Assembly (NCBI GenBank): GCA_964527995.1 | Contig: CAZGRP010000020.1 | Span: 1 to 64,000 of the forward strand | Source: CAZGRP01 sp964527995 | GTDB lineage: Bacteria; Zhuqueibacterota; Zhuqueibacteria; Oceanimicrobiales; CAZGRP01 | Direction: 5' to 3' | Length of the DNA: 64,000 bases | In this document: in pieces, positions 24,591 to 32,760 of the stretch | How positions within the stretch are numbered: position 1 is the first letter of the stretch | Layout: each line of letters opens with the position of its first letter | Program-made: the position numbers and the translations under genes | The notes under the pieces: model-generated | The model's database searches: none | What the model saw: only the letters and a program-made list of their open reading frames with translations | Told to the model about the DNA's origin: nothing

Positions 24591-25688
24591 CTATTCGATT
24601 TCCTTCACGGGTTTTTCCAGAACCAGGTCACCTTCCTTGAGCCCGGAAAGAACCTCGATGTTGATGGCGTCGCTGAGACCGGTTTGGATGACGCGCTCTT
24701 GAGTGGATCCATCCGGAAGCTGGACAGTAACTCGGGCTGTGTCACCCGAGAAGGTCACCAGGCGTTCGGGGATGATCAGAACGTTCTCTCTCTTCTCGAT
24801 GATGATGTCGGCATTGGCCGAATAGCCTGCCCGCAGTACGGTGCCGTTGGTTTGGGTCAAGGTGATTTCCACAGGAAACACGGTGGCGTTGTCTTCCTTT
24901 TTCGCCTTCAGGGAGATTTTCGACAGCCTGCCCGCAATGCGCGTGTGCGGCAAGGCACCGATCTTGATCTCCGCCGGCATCCCTTCGCGCAGTCGGCCGA
25001 CATCAATTTCATCCACCGTGCCCCGGAAAATCAGGTCCTTCATGTCCGCCATGGTCATCAGCACCGTGCCCTCCTGATAGGAGCTCAGCGGAACGACAGG
25101 ATCCCCGACCTCGACCATCTTTTCGAGAATGAAACCGTCGATGGGAGCCTTCACGACGGTCTCAATCTGCCCCTCGGCGACGGTGACGTGACCTTTCTCA
25201 AGCAGCGCCAGACGTTCGCGCGCCATCTGCAGTCGCAACTCCGCTTCGGCATACTGCTGTTGCGCCGCTTCATACTCTTTCTCCGACACCAATCCTTTCT
25301 CCTTGAGGGTCTGCTGGCGCGAGATCTCCCTCCTCAGATTGTCGAGTTCGATTTCCTTGAGCTCGAGTTGCCGTTTGGCTTCGATGAGTTCCAGGGGCGT
25401 CGGATTCGGTTTGATTTCGAGCAGAGGCGAACCAGCGCGAACGAAATCCCCGATGTCGGCGAACTGCTTCCTGACGACGCCGGAAAGCTTCGATTTCACG
25501 CTCACCTCTATCCTCGGCTCGATCGTGCCGACCGCCAGCGCCTTGTCCACCAGATCGCCGCGCTTGACTTTCACCGTGCGGGCTTGCTTGTTGCCATCGT
25601 TGCCTCGTGAGCCGATCATAGCCGCCCCCACAGCAACGACGGCCACGATGCCGAAGAGTCCCACAAAGATCTTTGTGCGTCGCTTCAT
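24591..25688 (-). CDS. Membrane-fusion (HlyD/MacA-type) periplasmic adaptor
   Basis: A 365-residue adaptor. It has an N-terminal membrane anchor (FVGLFGIVAVVAVGAAMIG), a lipoyl/barrel-sandwich half (VDKALAVGTIEPRIEVSVKS, GVVRKQFADIGDFVRAGSPL), a coiled-coil hairpin (about 120-185, rich in Glu, Leu and Arg), the second lipoyl half (KAPIDGFILEKMVEVGDPV), and the beta-barrel and membrane-proximal domains. GGAG lies upstream of the ATG. It heads the operon with two permeases and would link them to an outer-membrane channel, which is not found here. Confidence 0.9.
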   Translation of the reverse strand: MKRRTKIFVGLFGIVAVVAVGAAMIGSRGNDGNKQARTVKVKRGDLVDKALAVGTIEPRIEVSVKSKLSGVVRKQFADIGDFVRAGSPLLEIKPNPTPLELIEAKRQLELKEIELDNLRREISRQQTLKEKGLVSEKEYEAAQQQYAEAELRLQMARERLALLEKGHVTVAEGQIETVVKAPIDGFILEKMVEVGDPVVPLSSYQEGTVLMTMADMKDLIFRGTVDEIDVGRLREGMPAEIKIGALPHTRIAGRLSKISLKAKKEDNATVFPVEITLTQTNGTVLRAGYSANADIIIEKRENVLIIPERLVTFSGDTARVTVQLPDGSTQERVIQTGLSDAINIEVLSGLKEGDLVLEKPVKEIE

Positions 25689-25719
25689 AGACTTACTCCA
25701 TTGAGTTGCTCACAACTAT

Positions 25720-25746
25720 ATAGACCGACGCGGGCAGAAAAAGGTT
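25720..25746 (-). promoter_or_regulatory. ECF-type promoter candidate of the membrane-fusion operon
   Basis: On the minus strand AACCTT (25746-25741), 14 bases, then GGTCTAT (25726-25720). It matches the sigma-gene element except for G in place of the first C of CGTC. An inverted repeat AGTTG-CTCA-CAACT (25704-25717) lies at the expected transcription start and could be a regulator site. Confidence 0.4.
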
Positions 25747-25954
25747 GGTGCTTGCTTCAGGCGGTCACCGTGGCTGCCGGGTCGAAGGCGGGAGTACGGC
25801 TTCCGGACGGCGCTTCCGGAGTCCTTGTCCGACCCACGGGAAGCCAGCACGCCTGATTCTTCGCCAAACAACTCCTACGGGGTTGCGTCGGTGAAGTTTC
25901 AGGGCGATCCACGCCCCTCCGGAACCAGCCATCGGCGGAGATTGCCACGGCCGC

Positions 25955-25982
25955 TTGACAATGAACCGGAACTTGTTATATT
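25955..25982 (+). promoter_or_regulatory. Sigma-70 promoter of the LolA-like/ABC operon
   Basis: TTGACA (25955-25960), a 16-base spacer and TATATT (25977-25982), 35 bases before the ATG at 26018. Together with the opposing candidate at 25720-25746, it makes the 329-base gap between the two envelope operons a divergent promoter region. Confidence 0.75.
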
Positions 25983-26017
25983 CGAACAGCCGAAGCATGG
26001 CAAAGCGAGGGAAGTCT

Positions 26018-26788
26018 ATGGAAAGACTCAGGTATCAGGCCGGCTGTATCGTCGCGCTGCTGGCGCTCGTTGCGACGACTGCGCTTGCTCTGGCCCAGCA
26101 ACCGACCGCGGCCGAGATCGTCAAGAGGTCGGAACGACTGCTCCGCGGCCGCACCAGTCACGGTATCTTCGAGATGACCATCATCACACCGCGGTGGCAA
26201 AGAACGCTGAAGATGGAAGGCTGGTTTGAAGGCGACGAACGCGCTCTGATCCGCATCCTGGCTCCGGCGAAGGAAAAAGGAGTCTCGTCGCTGAAAATCG
26301 GCAACAATATGTGGAATTACCTGCCCAGGGTCGACCGCGTCATCAAGATCCCACCGTCGATGATGATGCAATCGTGGATGGGGTCCGATTTCACCAACGA
26401 CGACCTGGTGCGGGAGTCGAGCCTGGCGCGGGACTACACTCCGAGGCTGCTCGGTGTGGACACCCTGGATGGCATGTCCTCGTATCGCCTCGAGCTGCTG
26501 CCGAAGGAGGGGGCGGCTGTGGTCTGGGGCAAGATCCTGTACTGGGTACGGCGGAAAGGGAGTGTGCCGCTTCGCAGCGAATACTACAACGAGCGCGGTG
26601 AATTGATCCGTGTGCTGAAGTTCTCTGCCATCAAGCGGATGCACGATCGTGTGATCCCAACCGTGTGGGAAATGATCCCACAGAAGAAAAAGGGTCACAA
26701 GACCATCATCCGGATCCTGGATTTGCGCTTCAACGTGCGCCTCGACAAGAGCCTGTTCTCTTTGCGCAACCTGCGTCGCCGGCGTTAG
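26018..26788 (+). CDS. LolA-like outer-membrane lipoprotein-sorting protein
   Basis: A 256-residue exported protein (signal VALLALVATTALALAQQ). The family hallmarks of the DUF4292/LolA-like 'outer membrane lipoprotein-sorting' group are present: GIFEMTIITPRWQRTLKMEG, ILAPAKEKGVSSLKIGNNMW, NYLPRVDRVIKIPPSMMMQS, then MGSDFTNDDLVRESSLARDY. The fold is a half-barrel that carries lipids or lipoproteins across the periplasm. ATG 26018 has GAGGGAAG. It leads an operon with three FtsX permeases, an ATPase and a barrel protein, so it is a likely carrier for that ABC system. Confidence 0.88.
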   Translation: MERLRYQAGCIVALLALVATTALALAQQPTAAEIVKRSERLLRGRTSHGIFEMTIITPRWQRTLKMEGWFEGDERALIRILAPAKEKGVSSLKIGNNMWNYLPRVDRVIKIPPSMMMQSWMGSDFTNDDLVRESSLARDYTPRLLGVDTLDGMSSYRLELLPKEGAAVVWGKILYWVRRKGSVPLRSEYYNERGELIRVLKFSAIKRMHDRVIPTVWEMIPQKKKGHKTIIRILDLRFNVRLDKSLFSLRNLRRRR

Positions 26789-26799
26789 GGCAAAGAGCC

Positions 26800-28035
26800 G
26801 TGCTATCCATCTTCCTTAAGATCGCCTGGAGGAACCTCCTGCGAAACAAACGGCGCAGCGCCATCACGCTCGCCGGCATTGCTTTCGCGCTGGCCTTGTT
26901 GGTTTTCTTCCAAGCCCTTGTCGACGGCTCGAACCAATCCATGCTAAGCAATACGATCGAGAGCGGCATCGGCCATATCCAAATCCACCGGAAGGGCTAC
27001 CTGAAGGAACCGGCGCTCGACCTGGCGATCCAGGACCCCGATCAGGTGGTACGACTGGCTGGGCAGGCACCGGAAGTGAAGGCCGTTGCGCAGCGCGTGT
27101 ACATCGGCGGCCTGATCAGCAGTGCCGAGAAGTCGGTGGGTGGACGGATCGTCGGAATCGAGCCGGAGCAGGAGCCGCGGCTGTCCATCATCGACGAGGC
27201 GATGGTGCAGGGCCGCTACCTGGCGTCTGGCGACTCCGGCCTTGCGCTCGTCGGCAAGCGGCTTTCCGAGATGCTGCGCGTCGGTCTGGGAGACAAGATC
27301 GTCGTCGTGGTTCAGGCTGCAGACGGTTCCCTCGGTGCTGAGGCGTACCGCATCAAGGGGATCTTCCAGGCAAACACTCCCGAGTTGGACAAATCCACCG
27401 TGTACATCACCCTGGCAGACGCTCAGAGACTGGCTGTGCTGCCCGACGCCGTCTCCGAAGTGGCCGTCCTCCTGAACAGTGACCGCCACACCCGCAAGGT
27501 TCGCGACTGGTTGGTGGCGCGACTCCGTGACCCGGACCTCGAGGTCGTCACCTGGCGGGAAGTCGTTCCTTTTCTCGTGCTTGCCGTGGAGATCCGCAAC
27601 AAGTTCTCCGTAATCGTTGCCGCCATCGTCGCCACGATCGCAGCCTTCGGGATCCTCAACACCTTCCTGATGGCGGTCTTCGAGCGCGTGCGGGAGTTCG
27701 GGATGATGATGGCCCTCGGCACCAAACCGAGATGGGTGGTGCTGCTGGTTACCCTGGAGACCGCCGTCATGGTGACCGTCGGGGTGTTTCTGGGGACGAT
27801 CGCCGGTGTGCTGCTTTCGAACTATTATCACCGCCAGGGTATCCGCATCTCTGGGATGGAGGAGATCGCCAGGGAGGTCAACATCCACGTCGGGACCGTC
27901 TTGCGGCCCGAGCTTGTCGTTGTTCACGTGGCTGTCCTCGTGGGGATCGTCTATGTCGTTTCGCTGGTTGCGGTGCTCTATCCATCGATCAAGGCGGCCA
28001 GGCTGAGACCGGTGGAGGCGTTGCGATACATCTGA
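26800..28035 (+). CDS. LolC/E-like FtsX-type ABC permease 1
   Basis: A 411-residue permease beginning VLSIFLKIAWRNLLRNKRRS, with one N-terminal helix, a periplasmic MacB_PCD-like domain (about 50-260) and three FtsX helices, including ILNTFLMAVFERVREFGMMM. It ends in ARLRPVEALRYI. The GTG start lies 11 bases after the LolA-like gene, with a weak ribosome site. It is one of three related permeases in a row. They resemble LolC/LolE rather than MacB, because the ATPase is a separate protein and there is no membrane-fusion partner in this operon. Confidence 0.85.
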   Translation: MLSIFLKIAWRNLLRNKRRSAITLAGIAFALALLVFFQALVDGSNQSMLSNTIESGIGHIQIHRKGYLKEPALDLAIQDPDQVVRLAGQAPEVKAVAQRVYIGGLISSAEKSVGGRIVGIEPEQEPRLSIIDEAMVQGRYLASGDSGLALVGKRLSEMLRVGLGDKIVVVVQAADGSLGAEAYRIKGIFQANTPELDKSTVYITLADAQRLAVLPDAVSEVAVLLNSDRHTRKVRDWLVARLRDPDLEVVTWREVVPFLVLAVEIRNKFSVIVAAIVATIAAFGILNTFLMAVFERVREFGMMMALGTKPRWVVLLVTLETAVMVTVGVFLGTIAGVLLSNYYHRQGIRISGMEEIAREVNIHVGTVLRPELVVVHVAVLVGIVYVVSLVAVLYPSIKAARLRPVEALRYI

Positions 28036-28133
28036 GAGAGATCGCCACCGCCGCTGGCGGTCTGGTGCAGCCCAGACAACGGCCTGAAGCGGACTGCCAC
28101 GGATCCCCACGCAGCTCAACGGAACCCTCGAAT

Positions 28134-29360
28134 ATGGGTCTCTTTCTCAAGCTTGCCTGGAGAAACATCTGGCGAAACAAACGGCGCTCGGCCTTGACGG
28201 CCGCTGCCGTCGGTTTCGCTGTTGCCGTGACCGTTATCATGAGGGCGATGCAGTACGGCACCTATGAGCGCATGATCCTCGATGCCGTCAGTCTTTTCAG
28301 CGGGCATCTGCAGATTCAGAGTCGCGGCTTTCACGAGTACCAGACGCTTGGATATACTTTTGTCTGGAACGATTCCGTGGCGGCCCTGCTGCGCTCCATG
28401 CCGGAAGTCAGGTCTTTCGCACCGCGGGTGGAGGCGGAAGCGCTTGTTGGCGCCGGTGAGAACACCACCGGGGCGCTGGTCGTCGGCATCGATCCGGCGC
28501 GCGAACGCCAGGTGACTACGTTGGATGCCCATCTTCGGCAGGGCAGCTACCTGGCCGACGATGTGCACGGTGCTCTGATTGGGATAGACCTGGCGCAGCG
28601 GTTGCAGGTGGGCGTCGGCGACCAGCTGGTCGTCATCGCCCAGGGATATGACGGCTCGCTGGGGGCTGACTTGTTCACGGTGCAAGGTATCGTCAAGACC
28701 GGATTGCCTGACTTCGACGCCGGCGTCGTGGTGGTGCCGCTGCAGGCCGCCCAGGAGCTGTTCTCGCTTGACACACGACTTACCGAGGTGGCGGTGACCG
28801 TGCGCGACTTCCGCCGCCTGCCGCAAGTCACCAGCCGGTTGCGTCGGCAGCTCGATCCGGGGGAGTATGCTGTCCTTACCTGGAGCGAGTTGATGCCGGA
28901 GTTGGTCCAGCTTATCGGCTTCGACAAGGCGGGTGGGACCTTTTTTATCTGGGTGCTCCTTGTCGTGGTCGGTTTCGGCATTTTGAACACCGTGGTAATG
29001 ATGGTGCTCGAGCGCACGCGGGAATTCGGCGTGATGATGTCCATCGGCATGCGGCCTGCACGTCTCTTTGGCTTGATCATGCTCGAGGCCTTGCTGCTGT
29101 CGCTCTCCGGCCTTGTGTCGGGGAGCGTCCTCGGCGCCGGGGTAGGTGCCTACATGGCGGCGCACCCGTTGCCGTTACCCGGCGAGGCGTCGATTGCCAT
29201 GCAGGCGATGGGATTCAAGGCCTTCATCTATTCAAAGCTCACGCCTTCGATTTTCTATGAGTCGATGAGGCTGATCTTGATTATCACGCTGGTGGCGAGC
29301 CTGGTGCCGGCCCTGCGCGCAGCCCGCCTGCTCCCCGTCAAGGCTTTGCGACATGGTTAG
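28134..29360 (+). CDS. LolC/E-like FtsX-type ABC permease 2
   Basis: A 408-residue permease (MGLFLKLAWRNIWRNKRRSA at the start, ILNTVVMMVLERTREFGVMM in the FtsX part and ALRAARLLPVKALRHG at the end). It has the same architecture as the flanking permeases. A gap of 98 bases separates it from permease 1, longer than is usual within an operon, and the ribosome site (ACGGAA) is weak. Three permeases for one ATPase imply alternative dimers or a heteromeric complex. Confidence 0.85.
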   Translation: MGLFLKLAWRNIWRNKRRSALTAAAVGFAVAVTVIMRAMQYGTYERMILDAVSLFSGHLQIQSRGFHEYQTLGYTFVWNDSVAALLRSMPEVRSFAPRVEAEALVGAGENTTGALVVGIDPARERQVTTLDAHLRQGSYLADDVHGALIGIDLAQRLQVGVGDQLVVIAQGYDGSLGADLFTVQGIVKTGLPDFDAGVVVVPLQAAQELFSLDTRLTEVAVTVRDFRRLPQVTSRLRRQLDPGEYAVLTWSELMPELVQLIGFDKAGGTFFIWVLLVVVGFGILNTVVMMVLERTREFGVMMSIGMRPARLFGLIMLEALLLSLSGLVSGSVLGAGVGAYMAAHPLPLPGEASIAMQAMGFKAFIYSKLTPSIFYESMRLILIITLVASLVPALRAARLLPVKALRHG

Positions 29361-29452
29361 AAACCGGGAAATGGAAAATGGGAGCCGGCGGCAGGACGGG
29401 TGGACAGCCCCATTTCCAAGTTCCAAGCTTTCATGTCCGCCCCTCATGTCCA
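29361..29452. repeat. Degenerate heptamer array between permeases 2 and 3
   Basis: Immediately after permease 2 the units are GAAACCG, GGAAATG, GAAAATG, GGAGCCG; from 29411 the units CATTTCC, AAGTTCC, AAGCTTT, CATGTCC, GCCCCTC, ATGTCCA follow in 7-base phase. The first block is purine-rich and the second pyrimidine-rich, as in the array at 42.8 kb. Confidence 0.55.
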
Positions 29453-29483
29453 GTACGAACATCCAGTAACCGATCACCCAACG

Positions 29484-30704
29484 ATGCTCATCAAGCTCGC
29501 CTGGCGAAACATCTGGAGGAATTACCGCCGCAGCCTGATCATTCTGGCCGCAATCTCAGTGGGATTGGCAGGCACGGTGGTGTCGCAAGGTTTCATGACC
29601 GGTATGGGCCGGCAGATGGTCGAAAACGCTATCGGCAGCCACATCGGCGACCTCCAGATTCATCGCAAAGGCTATCACATCAACCCGGTGATCGCCTTGA
29701 CCCTGAGCGGGGGCGATACGTTGTTGAAGATGGTGCAGGCGACTCCGGGCGTGCGCGTAGCGGCTCCCCGGGTTTTGAACACAGGACTGGCCAGCAGCCC
29801 GGAGGCTTCCGCAGGGGTGCTGGTGGTGGGGATCGATCCCACTCTCGAGCCCCGTATCACCTACATTTCACGGCGCATCGTTGCCGGCCGCTACCTGGAA
29901 ACGGGTGACTCGCTTGTGGTGGTGATCGGCAAGGCTCTGGCCCGCAAGCTGCAGGTGCAGTTGGGCGAGAAAGTCGTGCTCATGGGCCAGTCTCTGGGGC
30001 CTGAGCTCGGCTCGGGTGCCTTCCGCGTCGTGGGGATTTTCGAGACCGTTTCTTCGAGTTTCGACCGCGGCACTGTTTTCGTGCCGATCGGAGCCGCCCA
30101 GACCATGTTTAGCCTCGGCGATCGGATCTCGGAGGTGGTGTTGAGAGTCACATCTCAAGACCGCCTGGCCGGCGTCCAGAGGTCGCTGCAGTCCAGGCTC
30201 GACCCGGATAGGTACGAGGTGTTGAGCTGGCACGACGTGGCACCGATTCTGGTCAAAGAGTACGAGGTGTTTCAGCAGTTCATGTATCTGTTCTACCTGA
30301 TCATTTTCGTGGCGGTGGGCTTCGGCGTGGTGAACACCATGCTGATGGCCGTGTTCGAGCGGGTGCATGAATTGGGCGTGCTGATGGCCATGGGGGCGAG
30401 GCCGGCGCTGGTGTTCAGGATGATCCTCTGGGAGTCCGCCTTTCTCGGACTGCTCGGTGTCGGTACGGGCAACCTTGTCACCTTCCCCCTGATCGCCGTT
30501 CTGAAGGCGCGCGGGGTCGACCTGTCGATTTTCGCCGACACGTTGTCGGGGATGGGCCTGGGAACGCTGATCTACCCGTTTCTGACGACGACGGACGTGG
30601 TCGGGGCAGCCGTGGCTGTGGTCATCATCACCGTTGCGGCGTCGGTCTATCCGGCGCTGAAGGCAGCCCGCCTGCGGCCGGTGGAGGCGATGCGGTTTGT
30701 GTGA
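29484..30704 (+). CDS. LolC/E-like FtsX-type ABC permease 3
   Basis: A 406-residue permease starting MLIKLAWRNIWRNYRRSLII, with a MacB_PCD-like domain and FtsX helices that include VVNTMLMAVFERVHELGVLM and KAARLRPVEAMRFV at the end. The frame is open 28 codons upstream through a heptamer array, so the start at the conserved MLIKLAWRN is preferred. It is closely similar to permeases 1 and 2, which suggests tandem duplication. It is 166 bases from the ATPase gene. Confidence 0.85.
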   Translation: MLIKLAWRNIWRNYRRSLIILAAISVGLAGTVVSQGFMTGMGRQMVENAIGSHIGDLQIHRKGYHINPVIALTLSGGDTLLKMVQATPGVRVAAPRVLNTGLASSPEASAGVLVVGIDPTLEPRITYISRRIVAGRYLETGDSLVVVIGKALARKLQVQLGEKVVLMGQSLGPELGSGAFRVVGIFETVSSSFDRGTVFVPIGAAQTMFSLGDRISEVVLRVTSQDRLAGVQRSLQSRLDPDRYEVLSWHDVAPILVKEYEVFQQFMYLFYLIIFVAVGFGVVNTMLMAVFERVHELGVLMAMGARPALVFRMILWESAFLGLLGVGTGNLVTFPLIAVLKARGVDLSIFADTLSGMGLGTLIYPFLTTTDVVGAAVAVVIITVAASVYPALKAARLRPVEAMRFV

Positions 30705-30720
30705 ATGGATGCTGAAGCGT

Positions 30721-30755
30721 GGGAATTGGGGATTTCGGACTGTAGATTGCGGCGA
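30721..30755. repeat. Degenerate heptamer array (5 units)
   Basis: TGGGAAT, TGGGGAT, TTCGGAC, TGTAGAT, TGCGGCG in continuous 7-base phase, between permease 3 and the ATPase gene. The motifs GGGAATTGGG and GATTGCGG recur in the array at 42.8 kb. Confidence 0.6.
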
Positions 30756-30870
30756 AACGGTGCACGAACGGAGGCAGAGGTACCCGAATGTCTCGCTCTG
30801 CAGTTCCTGTACCTGATATTCAATACCTGGTCTCGGATGCTTGAGAACCTTTACGGCCGAGGGAAGCGCA

Positions 30871-31557
30871 ATGGCACTGGTCGAGATAGAAAACCTTCAC
30901 AAGACCTATGAGGACAACGGCGTGCCGGTACAGGCACTTCGCGGTGTGAGCCTGCAGGTGGAGTCCGGCGAGTTTACGGCGATTGCAGGGCCGTCCGGTT
31001 CGGGAAAGACGACGCTGCTGAACCTGATTGGAGGGTTGGACGCGGCGACGAAGGGAACGGTTCAGGTTGCCGGCCGCGATCTGGGGCGGATGGCCAAGGG
31101 CCAACTGGCTGATTTTCGCCTGCACAATATCGGCTTCGTGTTCCAGGCCTACAATCTCATCCCGGTCCTATCGGCACTGGAAAACGTCGAGTTCGTCATG
31201 CTCCTCCAGGGCGTCGACGCTGCCACGAGGCGGCGGCGGGCGCAGGCCGTTCTGGACGAGATGGGGATCGGTGAGCTGGCGCACCGGCGCCCCAACGAGC
31301 TTTCGGGCGGCCAGCAGCAGCGGGTGGCTGTGGCGCGCGCCATCGTCGCTGAGCCGAAGCTGGTTTTGGCGGATGAGCCCACGGCCAACCTCGATTCGAA
31401 GACCGGCGAGCACCTGCTCGAGCTGATGCGGCAGATGAACGAGCGCAAAGGAGTGACCTTCATCTTCTCCACACACGACCAGATGGTCATGGAGCACTCC
31501 CGCCGCCTGGTGCAACTCCACGACGGCCAGATCGTCAGCGACGAGGTGCGCAAGTGA
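30871..31557 (+). CDS. LolD/MacB-type ABC transporter ATPase
   Basis: A 228-residue ATPase with all key motifs: Walker A GPSGSGKT (40-47), Q-loop FVFQAYNLIP, signature LSGGQ (144-148), Walker B LVLADEP (to 170), D-loop NLD and the switch histidine H202 in FSTHD. It belongs to the LolD/FtsE/MacB-ATPase group that drives FtsX-type permeases. ATG 30871 has GAGGGAAG upstream. It is the only ABC ATPase in the window, so besides the three permeases before it, it is a candidate partner for the ATPase-less minus-strand operon. Its end overlaps the barrel gene. Confidence 0.93.
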   Translation: MALVEIENLHKTYEDNGVPVQALRGVSLQVESGEFTAIAGPSGSGKTTLLNLIGGLDAATKGTVQVAGRDLGRMAKGQLADFRLHNIGFVFQAYNLIPVLSALENVEFVMLLQGVDAATRRRRAQAVLDEMGIGELAHRRPNELSGGQQQRVAVARAIVAEPKLVLADEPTANLDSKTGEHLLELMRQMNERKGVTFIFSTHDQMVMEHSRRLVQLHDGQIVSDEVRK

Positions 31558-32726
31558 GGCGGCTGCACCGCGTTGCACGCTGGACCTTGCTGTTCGCTTC
31601 GGCGCTGGAGATTGCAGCGGAAACGTCGACGGCTGGAGAGATCTTTCACAGTGGCGCTGTCTCGGTCAACCTGGGCGGGTACTACAAAGACCTGTTCACT
31701 CGCTCGGAGACGTTCTTCGGTCGCGAAACGGTGATCAATGACCTGAAGCGCTACCGCCTTCAGGGCAGCGCCGACGTTGGAAGCTGGCTGCATATCGAGA
31801 CGACGTTCGACAACGAGTGGTACGTCGGCAGCTTTGTGAATAGCTCTGATTTCACACTCGCCCGGCAGCTCCAGCGACCCTTTTTCGTCGACGCCACCTG
31901 GAAGATCGCCGACGAAAACAGCTTCTACTGGCAGGCGACCGTGTTTCGCGGCTTTGCCCAGTTTTACACGCCGGTCGCCGACATCACTGTTGGCAGACAG
32001 CGGGTTGCCTGGGGCACCGGCCTGGTTTGGAACCCCACCGACCTTCTCAACCCTTTCAATCCGATCCAGTTGGAGCGCCAGGAGCGGCTGGGCGTGGACG
32101 CCGCCCGTGCCGAGGTGCCTCTTGGCATCACGTCGAAGCTGGATCTGGTTTTCGCCCCCCAGAGCAAAGGCCGCAAGAGCAGCGCTGCCGCTCGCGTGCG
32201 TACGACGCTGGCCAATTACGACGTTTCGCTCATGGGCGGCCGCTTCCGCAAGAACACCGTTTTGGGATTCGATTGGTCGGGCGATATCCACGGTGGCGGC
32301 TTCCGGGGTGAGGGCGCGTACACCTTCGCGGACCAGGGCAAGGACTACTTTCGCTTCGTCCTCAGCGGTGACTACACCTTCAGCAACGGGCTTTACCTAT
32401 TCGGTGAGTTCTTTTACAACGGCCAGGGAGCCACGCGCAAGGAGGAGTACGACCTGACTCTGCTGCTCGGAGGAGAGGCAGTCGGTCTGGCGCGGCTCTA
32501 TCTGGCCCTGGGCGCCAGCTACGACATCACCCCGCTCTGGCACGGAGATTTTTACGGCATCTTCAACATGACCGATGGCAGCCGCCTCGTCGGACCGGCG
32601 CTGAGTTACTCGCTGAGCGAGAATGTCGACCTCGCGGCGGGTGTCTACTTCTTCGGCGGCAGCGAAGGTTCCGAGCTGGGAAGCCTGGCGAACATCTATT
32701 TCGCGCAGTTTCAATGGTTCTTCTGA
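31554..32726 (+). CDS. Predicted outer-membrane beta-barrel protein
   Basis: A 390-residue protein. It starts at a GTG that overlaps the ATPase stop codon (GTGA), so it is translated with it. After a short hydrophobic leader, the sequence alternates polar and hydrophobic residues with many aromatic girdle residues, e.g. VSVNLGGYYKDLFTR, FYTPVADITVGRQRVAWGTG, YFRFVLSGDYTFSNGLYLFG, and ends in AQFQWFF, a C-terminal aromatic typical of outer-membrane barrels. The motif GRQRVAWGTGLVWNPTDLLN is common in DUF1302-like porins. Its link to a LolA/LolD-like system suggests a terminal acceptor or channel. Confidence 0.78.
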   Translation: MRRLHRVARWTLLFASALEIAAETSTAGEIFHSGAVSVNLGGYYKDLFTRSETFFGRETVINDLKRYRLQGSADVGSWLHIETTFDNEWYVGSFVNSSDFTLARQLQRPFFVDATWKIADENSFYWQATVFRGFAQFYTPVADITVGRQRVAWGTGLVWNPTDLLNPFNPIQLERQERLGVDAARAEVPLGITSKLDLVFAPQSKGRKSSAAARVRTTLANYDVSLMGGRFRKNTVLGFDWSGDIHGGGFRGEGAYTFADQGKDYFRFVLSGDYTFSNGLYLFGEFFYNGQGATRKEEYDLTLLLGGEAVGLARLYLALGASYDITPLWHGDFYGIFNMTDGSRLVGPALSYSLSENVDLAAGVYFFGGSEGSELGSLANIYFAQFQWFF

Positions 32727-32760
32727 AGGAGGTACCCAGTCAACGCGTGGAGACAAAACC

